Shown here one piece after another: positions 45,523 through 58,200 of a DNA stretch of 64,000 nucleotides; the stretch's first letter is position 1; every line of letters starts with the position of its first letter. Below the pieces are notes generated by a model. The model was not told the origin of the DNA. It worked only from the letters and a program-made list of their open reading frames with translations, and did not search any database. Source of the stretch: Fluviirhizobium alvei (lineage in GTDB: Bacteria > Pseudomonadota > Alphaproteobacteria > Rhizobiales > Rhizobiaceae); contig NZ_JAUOZU010000007.1 in NCBI RefSeq assembly GCF_030551875.1, forward strand, positions 186,001 through 250,000. Direction: 5' to 3'. The position numbers and the translations under genes were made by a program.

Positions 45523-47613
45523 ATGACACGGATGGCGCGGACACGGCTGTTTCTGATCTTCGCAGGCATGCAGGTGGCCTTTGCCGCCGGCATTACCTGG
45601 GGCATCGAGGCTGCCGACCGCGCCTTCCCGCCGCCGCTTGAAAAGGCGTCGGTCTATTCCAGGGAAGTGGTGGATGCCAACGGCCGCTTGCTACGGGCCT
45701 TCACCACGCCGGATGGCAAGTGGCGCCTGAAAGTCGATGGCGCGCTCGTCGACCCACAATATAAACGCATGCTGATTGCCTATGAGGACCGGCGCTTTGC
45801 CGAACACAGGGGCATCGATCTTCTGGCACTCGGTCGCGCAGCCTACCAGTTCACGACCAATCTCCGCATTCTTTCCGGCGGCTCGACCTTGTCGATGCAG
45901 GTGGCGCGACTGCTCGAACCGCGTCAGGACCGCTCGATTGGCTCCAAACTCCTGCAAATGGCACGGGCTGCCCAGATCGAACGGCGCCTGAGCAAGGACG
46001 AGATCCTCGATCTCTATCTCAACCTCGCCCCCTATGGCGGCAATCTCGAAGGCGTGCGTGCCGCAAGCCTCGCCTATTTCGGCAAGGAACCAACCAAGCT
46101 CACAGTCGCGCAATCGGCCCTGCTCGTCGCCCTGCCGCAATTGCCGGAACGCCGCCGCCCGGATCGTTATCACAAGGCGGCGACGGAAGCCCGCGCCCGC
46201 GTGCTCAATCGCATGGCCGTTTCCGCCGTGATCGGCGAAGGCGAGGTCGAGCGCGCCGGGCTGGTGGCGGTTCCGAACAAGCGCCTCGCGCTTCCATCCT
46301 ATGCCGCCCACCTGGCGCAGATGGCCGTGAGCCGCGACAAGCAGAAGCAGATCCATCCGACCACCCTGCGCCGCGATGTGCAGGCGGCGCTGGAAGCCGT
46401 GGCGTCGCAATCGGCGCGCAAGCTCGGCCCCAAGATTTCCGTCGCGATCGTGATGGCAGATGCCAGCACCGGCGAAATCATCGGCGCCACGGGATCGGCG
46501 GACTATTTCGATTCCAGCCGGGCCGGGTTCATCGACATGACGCGGTCGCTGCGCTCGCCGGGCTCGACGCTCAAGCCCTTCATCTACGGTCTTGGCTTCG
46601 AAGAGGGCATGATTGCGCAGCAGACGATCATCGAGGATCGTCCGGCGGATTTCTACGGCTATCGGCCGCGCAACTTCGATATGTCCTATCAGGGCGATGT
46701 CACCATTCGCCAGGCTTTGCAGATGAGCCTCAACGTTCCGGCGGTCAAACTGCTGGAATCGGTCGGACCGTCACGACTGATGGTGCGGTTCCGCCGCGCC
46801 GCGGTTAAACCCGTTCTGCCGGCGAACGAGACGCCGGGACTGGCCATCGCGCTCGGCGGTGTCGGCATCACGCTCAAGGATCTCGTGCAGCTCTATGCCG
46901 CCCTAGCCAATGGCGGCGCGCCGGTGAAGCTCGGCGACGGGGTGCATGAACAGCCCGAAGCCATTGCCGGCGAACCACTGCTCACACCGGCCGCCGCCTG
47001 GCAGGTCAACGATATCCTGTCCGGCATGCGCCCGCCACAGGGCGCCGTCGATCGCAACATCGCCTACAAGACGGGCACCTCCTACGGCTACCGCGATGCC
47101 TGGTCGGTGGGATACGACGGGCGCCATGTCATCGGCGTCTGGGTCGGCCGAGCCGACAATGCGGCCGTTCCCGGCATCAGCGGCTATCAGTCGGCAGCGC
47201 CGATCCTGTTCGAAGCCTTCGTCAAGTCGGGCGTCGCGATCGAATCGATGCCGGCGGCTCCCCCGGGAGCCCTGCGGCTCACGGAAGCCGAATTGCCGGC
47301 GAGCCTCAAGCGTTTTGCCATGACGCGCACGGGCCTCATATCCTTCAGTGCACGCGAACCGGCGCCACAGATCGTCTATCCGCCCGAGGGTGCCGAAGTG
47401 GAACTCGGGCTGAACAGCGGCGAGACATTGCCTCTCGCCCTGAAACTTCAAGGAGGCCGCCCGCCCTTCCGCTGGCTCGCCAATGGCAAGGCGATGCCGG
47501 ATGCGATCCGCAAGCGCAATTTTCAATGGATACCGGATGGCGCCGGCTATTCGACACTGACGGTCATCGATGCGATCGGCCGGGCGGCCACCGTCAAGGT
47601 CTATCTGAAATAG
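45523..47613 (+). CDS. pbpC: Penicillin-binding protein 1C
   Basis: The 696-residue bifunctional peptidoglycan synthase has an N-terminal membrane anchor (about 7-25). The glycosyltransferase 51 domain follows (about 50-220), with catalytic Glu in AYEDRRFAEHRGID and GGSTLSMQVARLL. The transpeptidase domain (about 285-560) shows Ser348-x-x-Lys351 in SPGSTLKPF, the SLN motif in QMSLNVPAV and KTGTSYG. The C-terminal PBP1C-specific beta domain (about 610-696) is also present. It is translated from the same message as the alpha-2-macroglobulin gene, four bases apart. PBP1C is non-essential and is thought to repair cell-wall damage. Confidence 0.94.
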   Translation: MTRMARTRLFLIFAGMQVAFAAGITWGIEAADRAFPPPLEKASVYSREVVDANGRLLRAFTTPDGKWRLKVDGALVDPQYKRMLIAYEDRRFAEHRGIDLLALGRAAYQFTTNLRILSGGSTLSMQVARLLEPRQDRSIGSKLLQMARAAQIERRLSKDEILDLYLNLAPYGGNLEGVRAASLAYFGKEPTKLTVAQSALLVALPQLPERRRPDRYHKAATEARARVLNRMAVSAVIGEGEVERAGLVAVPNKRLALPSYAAHLAQMAVSRDKQKQIHPTTLRRDVQAALEAVASQSARKLGPKISVAIVMADASTGEIIGATGSADYFDSSRAGFIDMTRSLRSPGSTLKPFIYGLGFEEGMIAQQTIIEDRPADFYGYRPRNFDMSYQGDVTIRQALQMSLNVPAVKLLESVGPSRLMVRFRRAAVKPVLPANETPGLAIALGGVGITLKDLVQLYAALANGGAPVKLGDGVHEQPEAIAGEPLLTPAAAWQVNDILSGMRPPQGAVDRNIAYKTGTSYGYRDAWSVGYDGRHVIGVWVGRADNAAVPGISGYQSAAPILFEAFVKSGVAIESMPAAPPGALRLTEAELPASLKRFAMTRTGLISFSAREPAPQIVYPPEGAEVELGLNSGETLPLALKLQGGRPPFRWLANGKAMPDAIRKRNFQWIPDGAGYSTLTVIDAIGRAATVKVYLK

Positions 47614-47634
47614 CGCTGCCTTGGCCAATTCTGC

Positions 47635-48360
47635 CTATTGAAGGCGATAGCCGAATTTCTCGATTTCCCAGGCATTCAGCCTTTCGACCATGGCGTTGAC
47701 TTCGGGATGGCTGGCGAAGATCTCAGCAGTCGTAACCGACCGGTCACGCGCAGCCCCCTTGGCGTTGATGCCGCTGAACGTCTCCCAGAGCCCGGACAGC
47801 GCCGGACGTTCCGCTTCGAGCGCCAGCATGTCCTCCTGGAAATGCTCGTAGCGCAAATAGCGGTCGATGACATCCTGACCGCCGACGCGATAGTTGGGGT
47901 AATTGATTTCGAGATATTTCTGATTGTTCTTGAAATAGGTCGTGAAGTCCTTGAGATCCGGCTTCTCGCTGCCCTTGTTGCGCCAGAAGAACAGAGACAC
48001 CGCCCGATCCCACGGATTTCTAACGAGAGAAATGCGCTGATAATCGCGCCAGACTTCGGCCGGCAGGCGCGATTTCGCCCGCGCGGCCGGAATGTGATTG
48101 TAGAATTTCAGCGGCAATTCGTAGCCGAACAATCTGGCCGGCCGTTGCGGATCATTGCTGAACCGCTTGAGGAACTCGAACTGGAAATTGCGAGGCCCCG
48201 CAAATCCATGTGAGCGGCGGATCGCCTCATCCTTGCGCGAGATCGGGGTTACGATGTCATCCGGCCGATTGACGAAGCGCGACAGTGCGATCTCGAACGA
48301 GGTGCCAGCGACCTTGCGCGGCTTGAGGAAGATGAACTTGTGCTCGTGGGACAGAATCAT
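47635..48360 (-). CDS. Sulfotransferase family 2-like protein
   Basis: The 241-residue cytoplasmic protein has a PAPS-binding 5'-phosphosulfate loop in FLKPRKVAGTSFEIAL and a 3'-phosphate motif in RISLVRNPWDRAVSLFFW, both typical of carbohydrate sulfotransferases. The chosen start (MILSHEHKFIFLKPRK) places the first strand at the N-terminus; a longer frame to 48420 adds 20 residues without likeness. The ribosome site is weak. It lies near sugar-nucleotide and glycosyltransferase genes, so it may sulfate a surface glycan, as an inference. It converges with pbpC, 21 bases between stops. Confidence 0.82.
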   Translation of the reverse strand: MILSHEHKFIFLKPRKVAGTSFEIALSRFVNRPDDIVTPISRKDEAIRRSHGFAGPRNFQFEFLKRFSNDPQRPARLFGYELPLKFYNHIPAARAKSRLPAEVWRDYQRISLVRNPWDRAVSLFFWRNKGSEKPDLKDFTTYFKNNQKYLEINYPNYRVGGQDVIDRYLRYEHFQEDMLALEAERPALSGLWETFSGINAKGAARDRSVTTAEIFASHPEVNAMVERLNAWEIEKFGYRLQ

Positions 48361-48469
48361 GGGCTCGGACTGCTGTGGCAAGGATCGTTTCGGCCGGCAA
48401 CCTATGCCAAGCGGCATCAAATAGGAAGGTGGCCCCGGCGATCAATTCGCTGCCACGTAACAGCCAATC

Positions 48470-49840
48470 TCACCCCGCCGCCTGGTGCTCTGGCGCGACG
48501 AGAAAATCCGCAAACCGGTCGGCGGGAACCGGTCGCCCGAACAGATAGCCCTGGAATTCGGTGCAGCCGAGTGCGAGTAGATGGTCGCGGTGCTGCACCG
48601 TCTCTACGCCTTCCGCCAGAACCGACAGATTGAGGTCCCGCCCCATCTGCACGATCCCTTTCACGATAACTGCACCCCGCGCCTCCGACAGCATGTCGCG
48701 CACGAAACTCTGGTCGATCTTCACCTGCGTGAAGGGCATGCGCTTGAGATATTGCAGCGAGGAATAGCCGGTTCCGAAATCGTCAAGCGCCAGTGTCAGC
48801 CCCAGGGCCTTGAGTTCGTTCATCTTGCCGATCACATCCTCGATATCATCCACGACCACGCTTTCCGTAAGTTCGAGTTTGATAAGGCGCGGGTCGACAC
48901 CATGGCGGGCGATGATGTCCCTTAATTCCGCGACGAAACCGGCATCAAGAAACTGCTGGGGACTGACATTGACCGACACGGTCAATGACCGCGTCCGTTC
49001 GTCCGACTGCCATTGGGCAAGCTGCAAACAGGCTGCCTCAAACACCCAGCGCCCGATTGCAGGCATCATGTTCAACTGCTCGGCAACCGAAATGAATTCG
49101 CCGGGAGGGACCATCCCGCGTGTGGGATGCTTCCACCGCAACAGGGCTTCGGCACCCTTGACCTGCCCTATCCGGTCAACCTGTGGCTGGTAGTAGAGTT
49201 CAAACTGACCACCCGTCAGCGCGGCGATCAGTTGGCGCCCCATGTCTGACCGCGCCGCAAATTCCGCCTGCATGATAAGGACGCTGATACACATGATGGC
49301 GATCGCCACGAAACTGTGCACCCATGAACCGAGCATGCGCACATGATCCGGCAAGGGCGTGGCATAGGATGTGCCGAAGGTGGTGCTGGAAAAGACGATG
49401 AAGGATGCAAGGTAGAACAGGACGACTGTGATCGTCATGCGAGGATGGCTGTCACGGAAGGTGACGTAAGCCAGAAAGGCCAGAGCAAGAAAATAGAGAT
49501 GCGTCACCCGTGGCGCTGCCGCAGACGGAATATCGAAATTCAGACAGATTTCGAAGAGAACGAGCGTCAAGGCTGCGTGGACGATGGTGGCCGCCGTGAT
49601 GAAGTTTCCGCTGCGGATCCGCCACCAGAGAACAAGCCCTGCCAGCATGTAGAAGAGGTTGAGAAGGACGAGCAAAGGCTCGCCCTCGAACGTCATCCAC
49701 ACAGCCCAAACTGCACCGAAAAGAACGAGCGCGATACTGGCAGCCTGATAGGCGAGCGATAAACGTTTCTCATGGGCCCGGTCATACAAGAACCGGGGCG
49801 CTTCCTTGCTTTTGAAAGTATTCGCCTTCGATTTCTTCAA
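48470..49840 (-). CDS. Membrane-bound EAL-domain c-di-GMP phosphodiesterase
   Basis: The product has about 456 residues. Five or six hydrophobic helices (about 25-200) form a MASE-like sensor, followed by an EAL domain (about 205-450). Catalytic motifs are complete: EALLRWKHP, LELTES, LALDDFGTGYSS, VKIDQSFV and LAEGVET. No GGDEF domain is present, so it should only degrade c-di-GMP. The start is unclear: TTG 49840 follows AGGAGG by four bases, while TTG 49858 gives six more residues. It sits beside surface-polysaccharide genes, where c-di-GMP often controls matrix and adhesins. Confidence 0.88.
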   Translation of the reverse strand: MKKSKANTFKSKEAPRFLYDRAHEKRLSLAYQAASIALVLFGAVWAVWMTFEGEPLLVLLNLFYMLAGLVLWWRIRSGNFITAATIVHAALTLVLFEICLNFDIPSAAAPRVTHLYFLALAFLAYVTFRDSHPRMTITVVLFYLASFIVFSSTTFGTSYATPLPDHVRMLGSWVHSFVAIAIMCISVLIMQAEFAARSDMGRQLIAALTGGQFELYYQPQVDRIGQVKGAEALLRWKHPTRGMVPPGEFISVAEQLNMMPAIGRWVFEAACLQLAQWQSDERTRSLTVSVNVSPQQFLDAGFVAELRDIIARHGVDPRLIKLELTESVVVDDIEDVIGKMNELKALGLTLALDDFGTGYSSLQYLKRMPFTQVKIDQSFVRDMLSEARGAVIVKGIVQMGRDLNLSVLAEGVETVQHRDHLLALGCTEFQGYLFGRPVPADRFADFLVAPEHQAAG

Positions 49841-49909
49841 CGTCCCTCCTGCAATCAAGCAGAAGTTAGGTTGAAGGAAAAACAGAATTCAATCAAGCTA
49901 ATAAATTAC

Positions 49910-49925
49910 ACCTGCATTTGCAGGT
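49910..49925 (-). terminator. Small hairpin downstream of glf
   Basis: ACCTGC and GCAGGT (49910-49915, 49920-49925) form a six-pair stem with ATTT loop, followed on the minus strand by a T-rich stretch. It lies 45 bases beyond the glf stop and could end that transcript. Confidence 0.4.
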
Positions 49926-49970
49926 TTGCGATCGCCCGGAAAACGGAAGATCAACGCCGCGAGGCGAAAC

Positions 49971-52443
<2,473 letters not shown>

Positions 52444-52472
52444 TCACCCCTCCTAGAATAGTTAACTTTAGG

Positions 52473-54518
52473 TCAGCCGGTCGGGCCGGACCAGAGACGC
52501 CTGTCGGCAGCGATGGGCGAATGCGCGTCCCATTCCGCAAGCCGGCTTCTGTAGATCGCGTGATACTCGTCGCGGTTCCAGAACTCGGTGCGATCCTTGA
52601 TGATTTCCGCCCCGATCTCGTAATAGATGTCGAGATTGGAAAGATCCGGAACGGGCGTCTCGCCGCGTTCGGCCTCGCCCTGCATCTGCCAGTAGATTTC
52701 CTCCAGACGACGCGCCAGACCCGGAATGTCGCGGAGAACGCTGGTCTCGCGTTTGTCCGCCAGGCTCTGCCGGATCCGGGCAAGACTGTCGCGATCACGC
52801 GCAAAACCGATTGCCTTGCGGACGAAATCCTCCGGGCCAGTGCAGATCAGTTCCGGCACGCCGGCGGCCAGCACGATGCTGCTGCAGAAGCGCGAAGCGA
52901 AACTGTTGCCGGGCACCGTCAGCACCGGAAGACCCATCGTCAGCGCGTCGCCTGCAGTCGAATGCGCACCATAGGGGAACGTGTCGAGGAACAGGTCGGC
53001 AAGCGCGATGCGGGCCAGATGGTGCGGATTTGGCGCCTTGGGGGCAAAAATCAGCCGCTCGGGAGCGACACCCAGCGCAGCAGCCGACTGACGCAGGCGC
53101 TGTTCGACATCGGCACCGCCCGCAAGCAGCCAGAGAACGCTTTGCGGCGTCGCTGCAAGAATGGCCATCCAGCGCGCAAAGCAGCTGGCATTGATCTTCT
53201 GCATGCCGTTGAAGCAGGCATAGACGAACACATTGTCCGGCAGGCCGGCTTCCGCGCGCGTCGGCTTCTGCGCAATCACCCTCTTGCGGTCAACCGGCTG
53301 GTTGCAGGCAATCCGGTAGAGCTTTTCCGAATAGTAGATCTCGTTTTCCGGCGGCACGATCTGGCCGTCGGCAATCATGTACTGATGGTGCGGGCTGCCC
53401 ATAGACCCCGGATAGCCACAGAAGTTCACGATGACCGGAGCCGGTCGGTAGGCGAAAATCTTCGTACGGGCATGCTTTGTATAGCCGTTGACGTCGATCA
53501 GAATGTCGACTGCATCGCCAGCGATCGTGAGAGCGGCAGCCGCATCGTCGAGATTGCTGATATCCCGCCAGCAATCGACGGCGGCACGGATACGGTCCTG
53601 CGTCGCATCATTGACGCGCGGTTCGCCGCAGTAATAGGCATAGATCTCGACCTTGGCCTTGTCATGCAGTTCGAAGACTTCGCTCAGGGCAAAACCGACG
53701 GCATGATCGCGCAGATCCGAGGACACATAGCCGACCCGCAACCGCTGTCCGGTTCCCGTCTTGAGCTTCGCAGCCGGTCGGGGATGGGCCGAAAGGTCCG
53801 GTCGTCCGACGAGCTGGCGGTTATAGCGGTAGGCCTTGGCGAGCTGGAACATCGGATCGTCGGCATAGCAGCCAAGCGTCAGCGGCGACATCGCATCGAT
53901 CAGCTGGCGGGCGCTGACATGATCTGAAGTCACGAGCGCGGGCCATTTGCACTGGCGCTGACGGATCGAGGTCCAATGCTGGCCGGCTTCCGGCTTGTCC
54001 GGCCGCAGTTCGATCGCCTGCCAGAGAATGTTCTCGGCCTCTTCGAGCAGATTGGCATTTTCAAGCACACGCCCCAGATGTTGCAACGTCATCAGACGAT
54101 GGCTCAACCGGTCCGGGGTGACATCAGCGGTCTGGTCGAGATACACGCGCCAGGCGGAAACGGCCTGATTGATCAGGCTGCAGTCTTCAAGCGCGCGACC
54201 GAGATTGATGTGGGCCTGACCGAACTTCGGTTCGGCCCTGAGGCAGGCGCGCAGCGCATGAATGGCGCCGGTCACATCACCAAGCTGCCTGAGGGTTACC
54301 GAATAGTTAAAGTAAACGACATGGACGAGCGGATTGGTTTCGTTGAAGGCAATCCAGGCCTTGTAGATTTCCGCGGCCTGCGCCCTGTGCCCGGCCGCGT
54401 TCAGGCTCTCGGCGACCTGGAACAATTCTCCCAGCGGTAGCGTCTGGTTGCGGGCGCGATCAATGATTCCGACCAGCGGTGAAACGGTCTCGGCAGCGGA
54501 TTGGGGTGATGTGGCCAT
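52473..54518 (-). CDS. TPR protein with SPINDLY/O-GlcNAc-transferase (GT41) type glycosyltransferase domain
   Basis: The 681-residue cytoplasmic protein has TPR-like helices at residues about 30-200 (AAGHRAQAAEIYKAWIAF, AHINLGRALEDCSLINQAVS). The catalytic part (about 255-640) resembles OGT/SPINDLY: RLRVGYVSSDLRDHAVGF, VDILIDVNGYTKHARTKIFAYRPAPV, then FCGYPGSMGSPHHQYMIAD, VFVYACFNGMQKINASCF, and LFLDTFPYGAHSTAGDALTMGLPVLT. Such enzymes add a sugar to Ser/Thr or related residues of proteins. A following gene on the same strand encodes another glycosyltransferase. It diverges from the giant Ser/Thr-rich repeat protein, which makes that protein a candidate acceptor (inference). Confidence 0.87.
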   Translation of the reverse strand: MATSPQSAAETVSPLVGIIDRARNQTLPLGELFQVAESLNAAGHRAQAAEIYKAWIAFNETNPLVHVVYFNYSVTLRQLGDVTGAIHALRACLRAEPKFGQAHINLGRALEDCSLINQAVSAWRVYLDQTADVTPDRLSHRLMTLQHLGRVLENANLLEEAENILWQAIELRPDKPEAGQHWTSIRQRQCKWPALVTSDHVSARQLIDAMSPLTLGCYADDPMFQLAKAYRYNRQLVGRPDLSAHPRPAAKLKTGTGQRLRVGYVSSDLRDHAVGFALSEVFELHDKAKVEIYAYYCGEPRVNDATQDRIRAAVDCWRDISNLDDAAAALTIAGDAVDILIDVNGYTKHARTKIFAYRPAPVIVNFCGYPGSMGSPHHQYMIADGQIVPPENEIYYSEKLYRIACNQPVDRKRVIAQKPTRAEAGLPDNVFVYACFNGMQKINASCFARWMAILAATPQSVLWLLAGGADVEQRLRQSAAALGVAPERLIFAPKAPNPHHLARIALADLFLDTFPYGAHSTAGDALTMGLPVLTVPGNSFASRFCSSIVLAAGVPELICTGPEDFVRKAIGFARDRDSLARIRQSLADKRETSVLRDIPGLARRLEEIYWQMQGEAERGETPVPDLSNLDIYYEIGAEIIKDRTEFWNRDEYHAIYRSRLAEWDAHSPIAADRRLWSGPTG

Positions 54519-55286
54519 TTATATTCCAGGGTCGAGCGGCGCTTGGCCGGCACTTCGGCAGATTGGGCGATGGCCACATGTAAAGCCGCTAGCTTGCTTT
54601 GGGCTTGCCAGAGCAAACAGCACCCGATCGGTGAACAGAACCGGTCGATCGCCGCACAAGTACTCCGGCGCCTATTCAATTACAGGCTCGGACAAGTTCG
54701 CGCGCCTATTGCTTTCTTCAATGAAAGCTTTGCGTCATCGCAATTGGAGGAAGGAAACAGTTCCCAAAGACGGTCAGACGTCTGAACCTTGGTGATTAAC
54801 AATTGTTGCAAAGATCAATCGCCGCAACATTTCGAAAATGCACCGATTGACTGTCCGTGGAGCGATACCAAACAAATCGTGGAAAGCCACTGCAAATCAG
54901 GGGTGGTGCTGTTAACTCAATATTAAAACGCACTGCCTAAACATTATGGCGAGATAGCTGTATCTGAAGGCTGCAGATGATTGCGCCTGATACGGTTTGG
55001 AATGCAAGGTCTCCCTCGCGAGACATGTTGACATACTGGTGTGGGAAGCAGGGTAACCCTGCATGCATGAGGCCACTCCCGCACCCAGGCTCTCGAGAGC
55101 CATGTCCCTCAGAACACTGCCACATCTGAAGACGCGTCCAGCGATAGAGACAGACGGTCTCGGACGGCAGCAAAACCCAAGTCAGTCATGGGCGACGTTT
55201 TGTCGTGGCCATGCGGCACCGGGTTATGGCTCCGGCAGTGCGAGAGGAAAGGCGATAGTAACCCGTTAACATCAAAGGCCGTGTCA
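54519..55286. other. Long intergenic control region between the OGT-like gene and the giant repeat gene
   Basis: These 768 bases hold no convincing gene; short frames inside lack ribosome sites and family likeness. AT-rich stretches around 54780-54960 differ from the flanking GC-rich coding DNA. Within it are TTGACA (55028-55033), a hairpin GCAGGG-TAA-CCCTGC (55048-55062) and the perfect palindrome GGCTCTCGAGAGCC (55088-55101). Its length suggests multiple regulatory inputs to the giant gene. Confidence 0.5.
55088..55101. promoter_or_regulatory. Perfect 14-bp palindrome upstream of the giant repeat gene
   Basis: GGCTCTCGAGAGCC is a fully symmetric site 186 bases before the giant gene's start codon, 26 bases after a small perfect hairpin (55048-55062). 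It could bind a dimeric regulator; none is recognised. Confidence 0.35.
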
Positions 55287-58200
55287 ATGACTTCGATCGT
55301 TTCCTCTCTGTCTGTGACGCAGATCAGATCACTCTCCACCACAATGATCGCCAACTTGACCACGGAAGATGTAGCGGCGCTGTCCACTACTCAGGTCAAG
55401 GCCCTGTCGGCGGCCCAGATTGCGGCCATCCAGACAGAAGATTTCGCGGTCATGTCGACCGACCAGATCGGCGCGATCGCATCCACTTCGATTTCCGGCT
55501 TGAGCCTCGATCAGCTCGCCGTTCTCGAAACCGCAAAGATGAGCAGCCTGGGCACCACCCAGATTGCGGCCATGTCCGCGACCCAGATCGGCGGACTGAG
55601 CACCGACCAGATTGATGTCCTCGACTCCCGCCAGATCAGCGTCCTGAGCTCGGCCCAGCTTGCAGCTCTCGCCAGCGATGATATCGCGACCTTCTCGAAC
55701 GACGAAATCGCCGCAATCAGCGCCAAGTCGCTCGCCGGCCTCTCGACCGGTTCGATCGCGGGCCTTTCGACGGATCAGGCCACGGCCCTCACCTCCACCC
55801 AGGTTGCAGCCCTTCGCGCGGCCCAGGTCGCAGCGCTTTCGACCGACCAGATCAGCGTACTCAGCTCGACCCAGATCGGTGCTCTCACTTCGGCACAGCT
55901 GACTGCCATAAGCACCACGAACATTGCTGCCCTTTCGACCGACCAGATCACGTCGCTCAGCTCGAAGGTGATGAGCGCTCTGACGACGGCACAGATCGCT
56001 GCTCTTTCCACCGATCAGGTTGCAGTCCTGAATTCCACCCAGATCGCAGCCCTGAGCGCCACTCAGATCGGCGCGCTTGCGACCGAAGATCTCGCCACCT
56101 TCAGCAACGATGAAGTGGCCGCCATCAACGTCAAGGCTCTGACGGGTCTCTCGAGCACGGCGCTCGGCGCACTGTCCACCGACCAGACTGCAGCCCTCAC
56201 CTCGGCACAGATCGTTGCCCTGAAGGCCACGCAGATTGCCGGCCTCTCCACCGATCAGGTCAGCGTGTTGAGCTCGACCCAGCTCGCAGCGCTGTCCTCT
56301 TCGCAGCTTGCAGCTTTCAGCACCACCAACATCGCTGCCCTTTCGACCGACCAGATCACATCGCTGAGCTCCAAGGCGATTGTTGCACTGTCTTCGGCCC
56401 AGATCAGCGCGCTGTCGACCGATCAGGTCGAAACCCTGTCTTCGACCCAGATCGCCGCCCTCAGCGCAACTCAGATTGCCGCCCTTGCTTCGGAAGATCT
56501 CAGCACCTTCTCTGATGCGGAAGTGGCCGCCATCAGCGTCAAGTCGCTCTCCGGCCTTTCGAGCACCACGCTGGCGACCCTCTCCACCAGCCAGACAGCA
56601 GCTCTGACCACCGCCCAGATCGCAGCCCTCAAGGCCACGCAGATCGCAGCCCTGTCGACCGACCAGATCGGCGTCCTCGGCTCGACCCAGATCGGCGCAC
56701 TCTCCTCGACCCAGATTGCGGCTCTCAGCACGGATACGGTCGCCGCCCTTTCGACCTCGCAGATCACCTATCTGAGCTCCAAGGTCATGGCTGGCCTGAC
56801 AACGGCCCAGATCACGGCGATGAGCACCGACCAGATCGAAATGCTCTCGAGCACCCAGATCGCGGCACTGAGCGCGTCCCAGATCGCGGCCCTTGCCTCT
56901 GAAGACATGGCCGCCTTCCTCGATACCGAAATCGCCGCAATCAACGTCAAGGCGCTCTCCAGCCTCTCGACCGACAGCATTGCCGCACTTTCGACCGACC
57001 AGACCGCAGCGCTGACCTCGACCCAGTTCGCAGCCCTGCGTGCCGCGCAGATCAATGCACTGTCGACCGACCAGCTCGCAGTCGTCTCCTCGACCCAGAT
57101 CGGCGCCTTGACCTCCGCACAGCTGAGCGCACTCAGCACGACCACCGTCGCTTCGCTGTCGACCGACCAGATCGCCGCCCTCAGCACCAAGGTGCTCGGC
57201 GCCCTCTCGAGCGCCCAGATCAACGCCCTGTCGACCGACCAGGCCGCGGCCCTGAGCTCGACGCAGGTCGCTGCACTCAGCGCAACCCAGATCGCAGCGC
57301 TGGCTACGGAGGATTTCGCCACCTTCTCGACTGAGGATGTCGCTGCCATCAGCGCCAAGTCGATCGCTTCGCTCTCGTCGGCCAACATTGCCGTCCTGTC
57401 GACCGATCAGGCTGCCGCACTGTCCAGCACCCAGATCGCTGCCATGAAGGCCACGCAGCTCGCGGCCCTCGGCACTGACCAGGTTGCAGTCCTGAGCTCG
57501 ACCCAGATCGGCGCTCTCACCTCCGCGCAGATCGCGGCTCTCAGCACAGATGCGATTGCCGCCCTGTCGACGGATCAGGTCACGGCTCTGAGCACCAAGG
57601 TGCTCGGCGCGCTGACGACCGCCCAGGTTGGCGCTCTCTCCACCGACCAAGTCGATGTTCTGAATTCGTCGCAGATCGCAGCTCTCGGCGCCACCCAGAT
57701 CGGTGCGCTTCAGACCGAAGATATCGCGACCTTCTCGAACAGCGAAATTGCTGCAATCAGCATCAAGACGCTCACGAGCCTCTCGACGGCCAACATCGCA
57801 GCCCTTTCGACCGATCAGGCCGCATCGCTGACGACGGCACAGGTCGCAGCGCTGAAGTCGACGCAGATTGCGGCCATGACCTCCGATCAGCTCGTGGTTC
57901 TGAACTCGACCCAGGTCGGCGCCCTGTCCTCCAGCCAGCTGGCAGCACTTTCGACGGACAACATCTCCAAGCTCACGACCGAGCAGGTCATGAACCTGAG
58001 CACCAAGGCGGTGGTCGCCCTGTCGACGGCGCAGATCAGCGCTATGACCACCGACCAGATCGACTCGCTTGGCTCGCTCCACATCGCAGCCCTGGGTGCG
58101 ACCCAGATCGGCGCGCTGCAGACCGAAGATCTCGTCGGCCTCCAGTCCTCCGATATCACCGCGATCAGCACCAAGGCGATCAGCGGCATGAGCACCGCAG

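Noticed and set aside
54543-54785. Small protein gene between the OGT-like and giant genes
   Set aside because: No ribosome site, no recognisable family and atypical residue content; the region is better read as regulatory.
55329-58082. 917-residue open frame on the minus strand (and a 633-residue one at 58605-60506) opposite the giant gene
   Set aside because: They mirror the codon bias and octad periodicity of the plus-strand repeats, are rich in Arg/Gly/Asp, and have no ribosome site or family likeness.
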